Shown here piece by piece: positions 25,254 to 35,300 of a stretch of DNA of 53,988 bases. The stretch lies in NCBI RefSeq assembly GCF_003668875.1, contig NZ_RAWM01000052.1, positions 1 through 53,988 of the forward strand, written 5' to 3'. The position numbers and the translations under genes were made by a program. The notes under the pieces are model-generated. The model was given only the letters and a program-made list of their open reading frames with translations. It made no database searches and had not been told where the DNA came from. Origin of the DNA: Corallococcus interemptor. Its GTDB lineage: Bacteria; Myxococcota; Myxococcia; Myxococcales; Myxococcaceae. Position 1 is the stretch's first letter, and every line of letters begins with the position of its first letter.

Positions 25254-27436
25254 GCCGCCTCCTGCTCGGCGGCCAGCTTGTCGAGCAGCTCGATGGCGGC
25301 CTTCGCGATGACGGTGCCCGGGCCGAAGATGGCGGAGGCGCCGGCGGCGCGGAGCGCGTCGTAGTCCTGCGGCGGGATGACGCCGCCCACCACGACCATG
25401 ATGTCCTCGCGGCCCAGGGCCTTGAGGGCGTGCTTGAGCTGCGGCACCAGCGTCAGGTGGCCCGCGGCCAGCGACGACGCGCCCACCACGTGCACGTCGT
25501 TCTCCACGGCCTGGCGAGCGGACTCCTCCGGCGTCTGGAACAGCGGGCCGATGTCCACGTCGAAGCCCAGGTCCGCGAACGCGGTGGCGATGACCTTCTG
25601 CCCCCGGTCGTGGCCGTCCTGGCCCATCTTCGCGATGAGGATGCGCGGCCGGCGGCCGAAGCGCGCCAGGAAGTCATCCGCCTTCGCCCGCGCTTCGGAG
25701 ATGCCCTGCGCCTGTCCTGCTTCCGCTGAGTACACGCCCGTCACCCCGCGCACGGTGGCCTCGTAGCGCCCGAAGACCTTCTCCAGCGCGTCGCTGATCT
25801 CCCCCACGGTGGCCTTCGCCCGGGCCGCGTCGATGGCCAGCGCCAGCAGGTTGCCCTCGTTGCGGCGGCCGGCTTCCGTGAGCGCGTCCAGGCGGCGGCG
25901 GACCTCTTCGCCGTTGCGCTCCGCGCGCAGCTCGCGCAGGCGGGCAATCTGCGCCTCGCGCACGGCGGAGTTGTCCACCTTGAGGATTTCAATGTTGTCC
26001 GGGCGCTCCGGCGGGTACTTGTTCACGCCGATGATGGCCTGGCGTCCGGAGTCGATGCGCGCCTGCGTGCGCGCGGCGGCCTCCTCGATGCGCAGCTTGG
26101 GCAGGCCCGCTTCAATGGCCTTGGTCATGCCGCCCAGCGCTTCGACCTCCTGGATGTGGCCCCAGGCCTTCTGGGCCAGCTCGTGGGTGAGGCGCTCCAC
26201 GTAGTAGCTGCCGCCCCACGGGTCGATGACGCGCGTGGTGCCGCTCTCCAGCTGGAGGTACAGCTGCGTGTTGCGGGCGATGCGCGCGCTGAAGTCCGTG
26301 GGCAGCGCGATGGCTTCATCCAGCGAGTTGGTGTGCAGGCTCTGCGTGTGGCCCTGCGTCGCGGCCATGGCCTCCACGCAGGTGCGCACGACGTTGTTGT
26401 AGACGTCCTGCGCGGTGAGGCTCCAGCCGGACGTCTGGCAGTGCGTGCGCAGCGCCAGGCTCTTGTCGCTCCTGGGGTTGAAGCCTTTGATCAGGCGGGC
26501 CCAGAGGAGGCGGGCCGCGCGCATCTTGGCCACCTCCATGAAGAAGTTCATCCCGATGGCCCAGAAGAACGACAGGCGCGGGGCGAACGCGTCCACGCCC
26601 AGGCCGGCGGCGAGGCCCGCGCGCACGTACTCCACGCCGTCCGCGAGCGTGTAGCCCAGCTCCAGGTCCTGCGTCGCGCCGGCCTCCTGCATGTGGTAGC
26701 CGCTGATGCTGATGCTGTTGAAGCGCGGCATCCGCTCCGCCGTGAACTTGAAGATGTCCCCGATGATCCGCATCGAGGGCCCGGGCGGATAGATGTACGT
26801 GTTGCGGACCATGAACTCCTTGAGGATGTCGTTCTGGATGGTCCCGCTGAGCTGCTCGGGCTTCACGCCCTGTTCCTCGGCCGCGACCACGTAGAGCGCG
26901 AGGATGGGGAGCACGGCGCCGTTCATCGTCATCGACACGCTCATCTGGTCGAGCGGGATGCGGTCGAACAGGATGCGCATGTCCTTGATGGAGTCGATGG
27001 CGACGCCCGCCATGCCCACGTCGCCCGCGACGCGCGGGTGGTCGCTGTCGTAGCCCCGGTGCGTGGCCAGGTCGAAGGCGATGGACAGGCCCTTCTGCCC
27101 GGCCGCGAGGTTGCGGCGGTAGAAGGCGTTGGACGCCTCGGCCGTGGAGAAGCCCGCGTACTGGCGCACCGTCCACGGCTGCTGCACGTACATGGTGGAG
27201 TACGGGCCGCGCACGAACGGAGGCAGGCCCGGCAGCGAGCCCAGGTGCGCCACGCCCTCCAGGTCCTCGCGGGTGTAGAGCGGCTTGACGGGGATGCCCT
27301 CGGGCGTGTCCCAGGCTTCCGCGGCGGCCGTGGCCTGGCTCGCCCTGGCGCGCTGCTCTTCCAGCACGGAAGCCGGCGTCTGGGTTTCAGGGGCGTCGAA
27401 GGCGACGCGGGAGAAGTCCGGAACGGTGGGGCGCAT
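25250..27436 (-). CDS. scpA: Methylmalonyl-CoA mutase large subunit
   Basis: 728 residues, the usual size. The N-terminal barrel holds [20 protein letters not shown] (about 80-99, including the Tyr-Arg pair that contacts the substrate), [16 protein letters not shown] and [14 protein letters not shown]. The C-terminal domain binds cobalamin base-off through [13 protein letters not shown] with His 609, and [15 protein letters not shown]. It isomerises (R)-methylmalonyl-CoA to succinyl-CoA, feeding propionyl-CoA from odd-chain and branched-chain catabolism into the TCA cycle. It starts at ATG 27436, overlapping the stop of mutA by one base (TGATG), and is coupled to meaB. Also named mutB or mcmA. 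Confidence 0.95.
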   Translation of the reverse strand: MRPTVPDFSRVAFDAPETQTPASVLEEQRARASQATAAAEAWDTPEGIPVKPLYTREDLEGVAHLGSLPGLPPFVRGPYSTMYVQQPWTVRQYAGFSTAEASNAFYRRNLAAGQKGLSIAFDLATHRGYDSDHPRVAGDVGMAGVAIDSIKDMRILFDRIPLDQMSVSMTMNGAVLPILALYVVAAEEQGVKPEQLSGTIQNDILKEFMVRNTYIYPPGPSMRIIGDIFKFTAERMPRFNSISISGYHMQEAGATQDLELGYTLADGVEYVRAGLAAGLGVDAFAPRLSFFWAIGMNFFMEVAKMRAARLLWARLIKGFNPRSDKSLALRTHCQTSGWSLTAQDVYNNVVRTCVEAMAATQGHTQSLHTNSLDEAIALPTDFSARIARNTQLYLQLESGTTRVIDPWGGSYYVERLTHELAQKAWGHIQEVEALGGMTKAIEAGLPKLRIEEAAARTQARIDSGRQAIIGVNKYPPERPDNIEILKVDNSAVREAQIARLRELRAERNGEEVRRRLDALTEAGRRNEGNLLALAIDAARAKATVGEISDALEKVFGRYEATVRGVTGVYSAEAGQAQGISEARAKADDFLARFGRRPRILIAKMGQDGHDRGQKVIATAFADLGFDVDIGPLFQTPEESARQAVENDVHVVGASSLAAGHLTLVPQLKHALKALGREDIMVVVGGVIPPQDYDALRAAGASAIFGPGTVIAKAAIELLDKLAAEQEAA

Positions 27437-29292
27437 CAGGCCACTCCCAGGTGCGTGTGCAGCGTCTTCAGGAGCTGGAACAGGTCCGCTCCCGCGTAGA
27501 GGAAGAGGTCCACGCCGGCCGCGCGGAAGGCGGCCTCGTGGTCACCGGGGCGGCCCGCGACGGCAATGGTGCGGGCACCCTTCGCCTTGAGGGCGGCGAC
27601 GTAGGCGGGCACGGCCTCCGGGTAGAGGGAGTCCGGGCCGGAGATGACGGCGAGCGTCGTGCCCGCCTTCGCGAACAGCTCCGCGGCGGCGTTCGCGTCC
27701 GCGAAGCCGTGGTGCTCCACGGCTTCGATGCCGCCCACGGCGAGCACGTTGGAAATCCACGTGGAGCGCGCGGTGTGCTCGGCCACGGTGCCCAGGTTGG
27801 CCATGAAGGCGCGGGGACGCACGCCGTGCGCCGCGTGGTAGCGGTCGCTCGCGTCGCGCAGGGACTCGAAGGCCTCCGCCACGCGCACCGGGCCCGGCGA
27901 CGTGACGGCGCGGGCCTCGCGCTGCACGGGGGCTTCGTGGAGGTGGGGGAACTCGCTGACGCCCACGATGGGGAGCTTGCGCGTGCGCACGGCCTTGTCG
28001 CGCGCGGTGCGCGTCTCCGTGAGCACGCGGGCCACGTCGCCCTGCGCGATGGCGCGGGACATGCCGCCCAGGGCTTCGATGCGCTGGAGCTCCGTCCAGG
28101 CCGCGCGGGCGAACTCGCCGGTCAGCTGCTCCAGGTAGTAGCTGCCGCCCGCGGGGTCCGCGACGCGGTTGAGGCTGGACTCGTCGCGCAGGATGAGCTG
28201 CGTGTTGCGCGCGAGGCGGCGGCTCTGCTCGTCGGGCGTGCCCAGGGGCTCGTCGAAGGGCGAGGTGCTCACGCTGTCCGCGCCCGCCACGACGGCGGCG
28301 AAGGACTCCGCGGTGCCACGCAGGATGTTCACCCACGGGTCGCGCCGCGTCTTGGTGGCGCTGGCCGTGCGCGCGTGCAGCGCCATGGCCTGGGACTCCG
28401 GCGCACCGCCGGAAGCGGCGACGACCTTGGACCAGAGCAGCCGCGCCGCGCGCAGCTTCGCGATCTCCGGGAAGAACTGGCCGCCCACGGACAGGGCGAA
28501 CTGCATGGACCGCGCGGCCTCACCCGGAGACACGCCCGCGCGCTCCAGATTGCGCAGGTACTCCACGCCGGTGGCGATGCTCCACGCCAGCTCGTGCACG
28601 GACGTGGCGCCCGCGTCCGCCCAGGGGCGCGAGGACACCAGCAGCGCGCGCAGGCCCGGCGCGTCCTTGAGCAGCGACGAGACGATGGGCGCGGCCTCCT
28701 CCAGGGTGCGGGCCACATCCACCTTCGATGCGCCGTACCGCGCGATCACCGCGATGGGGTCGATGCCCAGGCTGCCGCGCAGGCCCTGCTTCGCGGCGCC
28801 GGCCTTCTTCGCCAGCACCTCCAGGAGCAGGGACGCGGGCCGCAGCACGTCCGAGGCCGGCTCCAGGTGCACGGGCGTGCGGTCCAGCGGCACGTGCCGG
28901 AGCAGCCGCTCCAGCGTGGCCTCGTCCTTCACGTCCAGGCCGTGGGGCGCGTCCAGGAGCAACCAGACACCCTGTGTACCGCGCTCCAGGTCATCACGGA
29001 GCGCGTCGGCGGTCGCGGCCAGGTCCGGGCCCGCGTACTCCTGGCACAGGAGCCATCCGCCCTCGGTGTGGCCCAGGGGGTGGGTGCCGCGCACGTACGG
29101 TGCGACGCCGGGAGGCTCCGAGGGCGCCGGGGCGTCCTGGGGCGTGTAGAGGGGCTGGAGGGACAGGCCGCCCTCCAGGGGCGACTGGAGCACCGTGAAG
29201 GGCTTGCCCTTGAGGTCCTTGTCCACCAGCCGGCGCCACTCCTCGACGGAAGGGGGCGCGAAGTCCGCTGCGGTAAGAGGCACGTCAGCCAT
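27436..29292 (-). CDS. mutA: Methylmalonyl-CoA mutase small subunit
   Basis: 618 residues. It has the same fold as the large subunit but lacks the DxHxxG cobalamin motif, as expected for the non-catalytic partner. Recognisable stretches: [46 protein letters not shown] and [25 protein letters not shown] sits just before ATG 29292. It opens the minus-strand operon mutA-scpA-meaB-icmF and overlaps scpA by one base (TGATG). The upstream inverted repeats at 29310-29351 may take part in control of the whole operon. Confidence 0.93.
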   Translation of the reverse strand: MADVPLTAADFAPPSVEEWRRLVDKDLKGKPFTVLQSPLEGGLSLQPLYTPQDAPAPSEPPGVAPYVRGTHPLGHTEGGWLLCQEYAGPDLAATADALRDDLERGTQGVWLLLDAPHGLDVKDEATLERLLRHVPLDRTPVHLEPASDVLRPASLLLEVLAKKAGAAKQGLRGSLGIDPIAVIARYGASKVDVARTLEEAAPIVSSLLKDAPGLRALLVSSRPWADAGATSVHELAWSIATGVEYLRNLERAGVSPGEAARSMQFALSVGGQFFPEIAKLRAARLLWSKVVAASGGAPESQAMALHARTASATKTRRDPWVNILRGTAESFAAVVAGADSVSTSPFDEPLGTPDEQSRRLARNTQLILRDESSLNRVADPAGGSYYLEQLTGEFARAAWTELQRIEALGGMSRAIAQGDVARVLTETRTARDKAVRTRKLPIVGVSEFPHLHEAPVQREARAVTSPGPVRVAEAFESLRDASDRYHAAHGVRPRAFMANLGTVAEHTARSTWISNVLAVGGIEAVEHHGFADANAAAELFAKAGTTLAVISGPDSLYPEAVPAYVAALKAKGARTIAVAGRPGDHEAAFRAAGVDLFLYAGADLFQLLKTLHTHLGVA

Positions 29293-29309
29293 GCCCCTCC
29301 CATAGGCGC

Positions 29310-29351
29310 ATTGCCCTACCCGGGGCAATGGGCTGGTGAGCCCGCCAGCCC
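29310..29351. promoter_or_regulatory. Two tandem inverted repeats upstream of the mutA operon
   Basis: Arms attgccc (29310-29316) and gggcaat (29323-29329) form one palindrome with a 6-bp spacer, and gggctgg (29330-29336) with ccagccc (29345-29351) forms the next. They start 18 bases before the mutA ATG on the minus strand. They could be an operator or leader hairpins; which is not decidable from sequence. Confidence 0.35.
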
Positions 29352-29436
29352 CGGGAGTGACCGGCAGTCTCCATGCGTCAACGGAGCGGCCAGGGGACGC
29401 ACGTGCCGAGAGGTCGTACGGATAGACTCACGAACC

Positions 29437-29898
29437 ATGAGCCCCAAGACAAAGCCCGCCGCGCGCGAGCCTGGCCTCGAAGACCAGCTCCTGCTGGACG
29501 GAGTCCAGCGGCTGTCCGAGGAGACGGGCAGCGCCGGGGCGCCCCTCACGCCGGGCGCAGTGCGGCTGCGCGCGCTGGGGACCCTGGCGAAGGGCTCGGG
29601 TCTGGTGCTGCTGGGCGCCGCCATCATGGCAGGCCTCGTCTGGGTGGGCCTTGGAGGCGACGGCGCCTTGCCCATCCTCCTGGTGGCGCCCACGTACTTC
29701 ATGGGCGCCGCCTATGTCGTCGCGGGGCTCACGGGCGTGCTGACGGGACGCCCATGGGACCGCACGTCCCTCTGGGTGAAGCTGCCGATGATGATCATCG
29801 GTTCCCTCCTGGTGCTCACGGCCGGCATCGCCATCAGCGTCGTGAGCTCGAAGGCCCTGCGCTCGGACACGGACTCAACGCCGAGCGCGAGCGAATGA
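29437..29898 (+). CDS. Small membrane protein with three hydrophobic helices
   Basis: 153 residues. A hydrophilic N-terminal part (KPAAREPGLEDQLLLDGVQR) precedes three likely helices: GSGLVLLGAAIMAGLVWVGL, ILLVAPTYFMGAAYVVAGL and LPMMIIGSLLVLTAGIAISV. No known family recognised. The start is ATG 29437. The last 24 bases overlap the 3' end of the convergent NmrA-like gene (29875-30711). It is not in an operon with its neighbours. A housekeeping or transport-accessory role cannot be told. Confidence 0.6.
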   Translation: MSPKTKPAAREPGLEDQLLLDGVQRLSEETGSAGAPLTPGAVRLRALGTLAKGSGLVLLGAAIMAGLVWVGLGGDGALPILLVAPTYFMGAAYVVAGLTGVLTGRPWDRTSLWVKLPMMIIGSLLVLTAGIAISVVSSKALRSDTDSTPSASE

Positions 29899-30711
29899 CT
29901 CGAAGTCGCGCGGCGCGCGGCCGGTGACCCGCAGCACCGTGTCCGTCACGCGGTCCTCGGCGCCGTCGCGGATGAGCATGTCGAGCATCGTGAGGAACCG
30001 CGCGTACACCTCCGGCATACCGGCCGCCTGGAGGTGCCGCTGCGCCTCCTCCGGCGTCGCGTGCACGTGCCGGATGAGGCGGCCCGTCACCCGGGACAGG
30101 ATGGCCGCGACGTCGTCGTAGCTCAGCGCCTGGGGGCCGGTGATGACGTGCGCGGCGTCGTGAGAGCGCTCATCCGCGAGCGCCCGGACGCCCACCGCCG
30201 CGATGTCCTCCGCGGCCACGAAGCCCACGCGTCCCTGTCCCGTGGCCGTCACCAGCGTGCCGTCGCGCTGGAGGCTGTCCGCGTGGTGGTGGCCTGGGAG
30301 GACGAAGTTCTGCATGAACCACGAGGGCTGGAGCACGCTCCACTCCGGCGCCTGCGTGCGCAGGAAGTGGTGCACCTGTCCCAGCCCCGGGCCTCCTTCC
30401 GGAACGACGGACGCCGAGAGCAGCACGACCCGCCGCACGCCACCGGACAGCGCGCGCTCCAGGACGGGTGTCATCAGGCTGGACGGGTCCTCCACCAGCG
30501 CGGGCGCCAGGATGTACATGCGGTCCACTCCCTCCAGCGCGGCCCCATGCGTGGACGGATCCGCCCAGTCGAAGCGCACGTGCTCGGCGGCGGCGACGGG
30601 CGGGCGCGTGTCGCGCGTGGCGGTGCGCACCGTGAAGCCCTCCGCCGTGAGGCCCTGCGCGATGGGGCGTCCCGTGTTGCCGGCGGCTCCAATGACAAGG
30701 ATGCGGGTCAT
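29875..30711 (-). CDS. NmrA-like NAD(P)-binding oxidoreductase
   Basis: 278 residues. The dinucleotide-binding motif is ILVIGAAGNTGRPIAQGL, followed by strand 2 ending in a basic TATRDTRP, VVLLSASVVPEGG (the position of the catalytic Ser in relatives) and VLQPSWFMQNFVL, a stretch typical of NmrA and of the ergot-alkaloid-type (TIGR03649) branch. The Tyr-x3-Lys of classical SDRs is absent, as usual for NmrA-like proteins. It may act as an NADP-dependent reductase or a redox sensor. Its ATG (30711) overlaps the stop of the SnoaL-like gene (30708), so the two are coupled and probably cooperate. Confidence 0.8.
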   Translation of the reverse strand: MTRILVIGAAGNTGRPIAQGLTAEGFTVRTATRDTRPPVAAAEHVRFDWADPSTHGAALEGVDRMYILAPALVEDPSSLMTPVLERALSGGVRRVVLLSASVVPEGGPGLGQVHHFLRTQAPEWSVLQPSWFMQNFVLPGHHHADSLQRDGTLVTATGQGRVGFVAAEDIAAVGVRALADERSHDAAHVITGPQALSYDDVAAILSRVTGRLIRHVHATPEEAQRHLQAAGMPEVYARFLTMLDMLIRDGAEDRVTDTVLRVTGRAPRDFESFARARR

Positions 30712-31139
30712 GCGCGCTCCTGCGTGAAGGACTCGAAGGTGCCCCGGGGCGCGGCCAGCGGGTTCCAGTATTCGCGGTAGTGCACGATGCGGCCGTCGCG
30801 CACCTGCACCCGCATCACGTAGTCCTGTTCGTAGGGGATGTTCCCGGGCTGCAGCGTCGCGGAGCCGTGCACCTCCAGCCAGCCCGTCGTGGAGTCCTCG
30901 CCCGGGTAGCGCCGGACGTTCGTGAAGATGAGGTCCTGGAAGTGCGTCGTGATGGGCGCGAAGTAGGCGCGGATGGCGGCGATGCCCTCCAGCCGGCCCG
31001 GGCTGCCGAGCGAGGGGGCGTAGGGGAACTCGACGACGGCGTCGTCCGCGAAGAGGGTGAGCCAGCGTTCGACGTCCGTGGCGATGAGCGTCAGGTGCGC
31101 GTCCATCAGCCGGGTCAGGTCAGCGGAAGTGCGGTCCAT
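30708..31139 (-). CDS. SnoaL/NTF2-like protein (PhzA/B-type)
   Basis: 143 residues, one NTF2-like cone domain: helices DLTRLMDAHLTLIATD and WLTLFADDAVVEFPYA, followed by strands VMRVQVRDGRIVHYREYWNP. Relatives are small isomerases or cyclases such as PhzA/PhzB and SnoaL, and stress-related NTF2 proteins. First gene of a coupled pair with the NmrA-like gene. It is divergent from the AraC regulator at 31198, 58 bp away, which probably controls both. Confidence 0.8.
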   Translation of the reverse strand: MDRTSADLTRLMDAHLTLIATDVERWLTLFADDAVVEFPYAPSLGSPGRLEGIAAIRAYFAPITTHFQDLIFTNVRRYPGEDSTTGWLEVHGSATLQPGNIPYEQDYVMRVQVRDGRIVHYREYWNPLAAPRGTFESFTQERA

Positions 31140-31197
31140 GTGCGGCCTCCAGCAAGAGGTGATGGACCAGGAATAGGCCGTCCGTTATGGACGCTCC

Positions 31198-32199
31198 ATG
31201 CCGCTGCGTCCGAAAGAACTGTCTTTCCGTCCAACGCCCCCGGAGCTGGAGACCGACGTGGTCTCCGACGTGCTGGAGACGCTGCGCTTCAAGACGCTGC
31301 TCTTCGGCCGGGTGGAGCTGGGGGCTCCCTGGGCGGTGCGCATGCCCCGCAAGGCCAACGCGTCCTTCTACGTGGTCGCGCGCGGGAGCCTGCGCCTCCA
31401 GGTCGAGGGCACTGCGAAGCCGGTGTTCTTGTCCGCCGGAGACGTGGTGCTCCTGCCCCGAGCCCCCGCGCACACGCTGGATGACGGCAGCCGCCGCACT
31501 CCCGCCGCCAGTGACTTCGTGCCGCCGCAGCAGCTGCGCCCCTCCGCCGCGCCGCTGGGCGGACCCGGGCAGGTCACCACGCTGGTCACCGGCTGCTTCC
31601 AGTTCGGCGCGGACCCCGCGCATCCGCTGCTGCGGGCGTTTCCCCCCGTCATCCGCCTGTCCACGCAGGACGGGCAGGGGACGCCCTCGCTCGCGGCGAC
31701 CGTGCAGCTCATCACCGCGGAGACCGCCTCGCCGGGAGCGGGGAGCGCGCTGGTGCTGGGGCGGCTGGCGGACGTGCTGCTCGTCCATGCGCTGCGGGCC
31801 CAGACGGCGCTCGCGGGCACGAAGCAGGCGGGATGGAAGGCGCTGGCGGATCCCGCCGTAGGGAACGCGCTCTCGCTGATGCACGAACAGCCCGGCACTC
31901 CGTGGACGGTGGAGCGGCTGGCCCGGTCCGTGGGCGTGTCCCGCTCCGGGTTCGCCGCGCGCTTCCACGCGCTGGTGGGCGAGACGCCGCTGCACTACCT
32001 GGCCAACTGGCGGATGATCCGCGCCGCGCGCTGGCTGCGTGAGTCCACCGACAGCCTGGACACCATCGCCGAGCGCGCCGGCTACGAAAGCGCGCCCGCC
32101 TTCAGCAAGGCCTTCAAGCGCCGCTGGGGCATGGGGCCCGGCGCGTACCGGCGCGCTCCCACGGACGGTGAAGCCGGGCCGCTCCGCGTCGACACGTAA
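31198..32199 (+). CDS. AraC-family regulator with cupin sensor domain
   Basis: 333 residues. The N-terminus is a cupin-type (PF12852) sensor: SFYVVARGSLRLQVEG, AGDVVLLPRAPAHTLD and LVTGCFQFG. The C-terminal domain has two helix-turn-helix motifs (VERLARSVGVSRSGFAARFH, GYESAPAFSKAFKRRWG). It is divergent from the SnoaL-NmrA pair with a 58-bp spacer. Expected to sense a small molecule and switch that pair. A hairpin at 32309-32333 may be its terminator. Confidence 0.9.
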   Translation: MPLRPKELSFRPTPPELETDVVSDVLETLRFKTLLFGRVELGAPWAVRMPRKANASFYVVARGSLRLQVEGTAKPVFLSAGDVVLLPRAPAHTLDDGSRRTPAASDFVPPQQLRPSAAPLGGPGQVTTLVTGCFQFGADPAHPLLRAFPPVIRLSTQDGQGTPSLAATVQLITAETASPGAGSALVLGRLADVLLVHALRAQTALAGTKQAGWKALADPAVGNALSLMHEQPGTPWTVERLARSVGVSRSGFAARFHALVGETPLHYLANWRMIRAARWLRESTDSLDTIAERAGYESAPAFSKAFKRRWGMGPGAYRRAPTDGEAGPLRVDT

Positions 32200-32308
32200 G
32201 CTGGGAGTCCACCAGGAAGGGGACCTCCACGCGGGCCCTCACGCTGGAGTCGTACAGCGCGGGCAGGTGGCGCCCTGCCTCGTGACACCCGCCCCCTGAC
32301 GCGGCAAG

Positions 32309-32333
32309 CCGGGAGGCGCCCATGCCCTCCCGG
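32309..32333. terminator. Hairpin between the AraC gene and ileS
   Basis: Eight-bp arms ccgggagg (32309-32316) and cctcccgg (32326-32333), loop of nine. It lies between convergent stops at 32199 and 32358. Confidence 0.5.
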
Positions 32334-32357
32334 TCCTCGCCGCGTCACACCCGGGGT

Positions 32358-35300
32358 TCAGGCCCGCTCGACGCGAAGCTTCGCCGGGAGGCCGTTGAGG
32401 CTGGCCTCCTCCTCCGAGCCGGTGAGGCCCTCGGGGCCCACGTGGATTTCGGAGGCCAGGGTCTCTCGGGCAATCTCGTCGCGGGCGGCGTCGACGACGC
32501 GCTTCACGCGGTCATCGCCGTCCACCCACAGGCGGATGCGGTCGGTGTAGCCCAGGTTCATGTCCTTGCGGGACCCCTGCACGCGCGCCAAGAGCTCGCG
32601 CACCAGGCCCTCGTCCACCAGGGCCTCGGTGAGCTGCGTGTGCATGACCACCACGCCCACGTTCCCGCCCGCGGCGGCGTAGCCCGGCTGGGCTTCCACC
32701 AGCGTCTCCAGCTCCTCGGCGGGGAAGACCATGTCCTCGCCGCCCACGTTCAGGGCCACCTTGCCCGTGGTGAGCAGCTCCTGGTGCAGGGCGCGGCCAT
32801 CCCCCGAGTCGAACGCCTTGCGCACCGGCGCGAGCTTGGGGCCCAGCCGGCTGCCCATGGCGCGCAGGTTGGGGCGCACTCGGTAGCGCACCACGTCCGC
32901 CTCCGGGCTGCCCGGCTCCACCAGCTTCACGGTGTGCACGTTCAGCTCGTCGGAGATGAGCGCCTGGTACACCGCCACACGCTCCGTCAGCTCGCGGCGC
33001 GACAGGATGACGTCCGCGCGCGACAGCGGCTGGCGCACCTTGAGCCGGTTGTCCGTGCGGACCTTGAGGCCCAGCGACACCAGCTCGCGCACCGCGCCCA
33101 TCTCCGCGGCCAGCCCCTCGTCGATGAGGCTCGCGTCCACGTCCGGGAAGCGCGCCAGGTGCACGCTCTCCGGCTGAGATGCGCCCCACGGCTTGCCCAC
33201 CAGGTTGCCCCACATCTCATCCGCGAAGAACGGGATGAAGGGCGCGGACATGGCGGTGAGGGTCGTCAGCGCCTCGTAGAGCGTGAAGTACGCATCCTGC
33301 TTGTCCTGCTCGAAGCCCGGCGCCCAGAAGCGCTCGCGGCTGCGGCGCAGGTACCAGTTGGACAGCGCGTCCACCAGCGCCACCATCCGCTGGGCCGCGT
33401 CGTAGACCTGGTACGTGTCCAGCGCCTTGGCCACGTCGCGCAGGGTGAGCTGCACCTCGGAGAGGATCCACCGGTCCAGCACCGGCCGGGCCTTCACCTC
33501 GCGCCAGCCCTGGCTCTTGCGGATGGCCAGCCACGGGGCGTCCGTGGAGCCCGCGGTGCCCTTCGCCGGGTTGAACCCGTCGATGTTCGCGTAGATGGTG
33601 AAGAACGAGTAGACGTTGCGCAGCTTGACCTGGAAGTCCTTCTGCAACAGCCGCACGTTCGCCAGCGAGTGGCGCGTGTTGGACCAGGTGGGGCTGGCCG
33701 CGTAGAAGAACCACCGGAACGCGTCCGCGCCCGGCGCCTTGGTGGCGGGGTCCTTGAGCACCACGCGCTCGCCCGGCGCCATGCGGGGCACCTCCACCGG
33801 CATCACGTCCGCGCCTCGCGCGGAGGGCTTCACGTCCAGCTGCTGAAGCTCCTGCGGCGCCAGCAGCACCACGCGGCGCTTGAGCTTCTTGTGGACCTTC
33901 ACCGTCACCGTGACGGGCTTCTCCGGCCGGTCCGGGCGGAAGAGCTGCACCTTCGCGCCCTCCTGCGTGTCCAGGCCCTCCAGGTCCTCGCGCGCGATGA
34001 GCGCCACGCCGGGCTCCGCCGGGACGCCGGCCTCCGTGGCGGTGAGCACCGCGAAGTCCATGCGCACCTCGTCCAGGATGATCTCCGGCGGGGTGTAGTT
34101 GCCCTTGGACTTGGACTCCTTCTTGCCCTCCTTGTCGGAGACGTGGCCGAGCACGATGCAGCTCTTGTACGGCATGGGCCACTCGCGCTGGGGCGTCAGG
34201 CCCATGCGCTTCTGCGTCTCCTCGTCGAAGATGAGCGTGCTGACCATCAAGAGCGAGTAGAACCAGCCGCGCGTCTGGTCGATGGCCTCGGAGATGAAGT
34301 CCGCCGGGAACGCGCGGTTGAAGATCTCCTTGCTGCCTTCCGCGTGCGGGAAGCCCCACTGCGCGAAGGGCATGCAGCCGGAGTCGAACCACACGTCCAC
34401 CACTTCCGGGACGCGCTGGAACTTCCCGCCGGCGCCGGCCTTCTCGTACGTGACCTTGTCGATCCACGGCTTGTGGACCAGCAGGTGCTCCGCGTTGGCC
34501 TCGTGCGGCTTGCCGGCGAGGAACGCCTTCAGCTCCGCCTCCACGGCGGCCACGTTGTTGCCCGGCTTCTGGCGCAGCTCCGCGATGGAGGACACGGCCT
34601 CCGTCTCACCCGTCTCCGAGTGGATCCACAGCGGCAGCGGCGTGCCCCAGTAGCGCTCGCGCGACAGGGCCCAGTCCACGTTGTTGGCCAGGAAGTCGCC
34701 GAAGCGGCCGTCCTTGATGTTCTCCGGGACCCAGTTGACCTGCTGGTTGTTCGCCTTGGCCTGCTCGATGACGGAGGTGGTGCGGATGTACCAGGCGGGG
34801 CGGGCGTACTGGATGAGCGGGTCTTCGTCCGCGCGCCAGCAGAAGGGGTACTCGTGGCGGTACTGCTCCGTGTGGATGAGCAGCCCGCGCTCCTTCAGGT
34901 TGCGCTGCAGGTCCTTGTCCGCGTCCTTCACGAACTTGCCGGTGACGAGCGGCACCTCTTCGGAGAACGTGCCGTCTGGCTTCACCGCGCAGCGCATGCC
35001 CAGCGCGTCCGGGTCCTGGAAGCGCGTGGCGTCCTTGCGGTAGGCCCGGTAGTCGTCCTCGCCGAAGGCAGGGGCCGTGTGGACGATGCCCGTGCCGCTG
35101 TCCAGCGTGACGAAGTCCGCCGGAATCACGCGCCAGCCCACCGTGTCCTGGCCGCCGTCCTTCAAGGGCAGCGTGGCGTCGGCTTCCTTCGCGAAGTACG
35201 TGTCGAAGGGCGGCGTGTAGCGCTTGCCGACCAGGTCGCTGCCCTTCTGCGTGGACAGCACGGGCAGGTCCTTCTTCATCTTCTTGGCCAGCTCCTCGCG

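Noticed and set aside
22623-25364. Long plus-strand frame opposite icmF and meaB
   Set aside because: GC3-driven shadow of genes with full B12 and GTPase motifs.
29875-31139. Biosynthetic gene cluster based on the SnoaL-like and NmrA-like pair
   Set aside because: No polyketide synthase or other core enzyme nearby; it is a two-gene unit with a regulator only.
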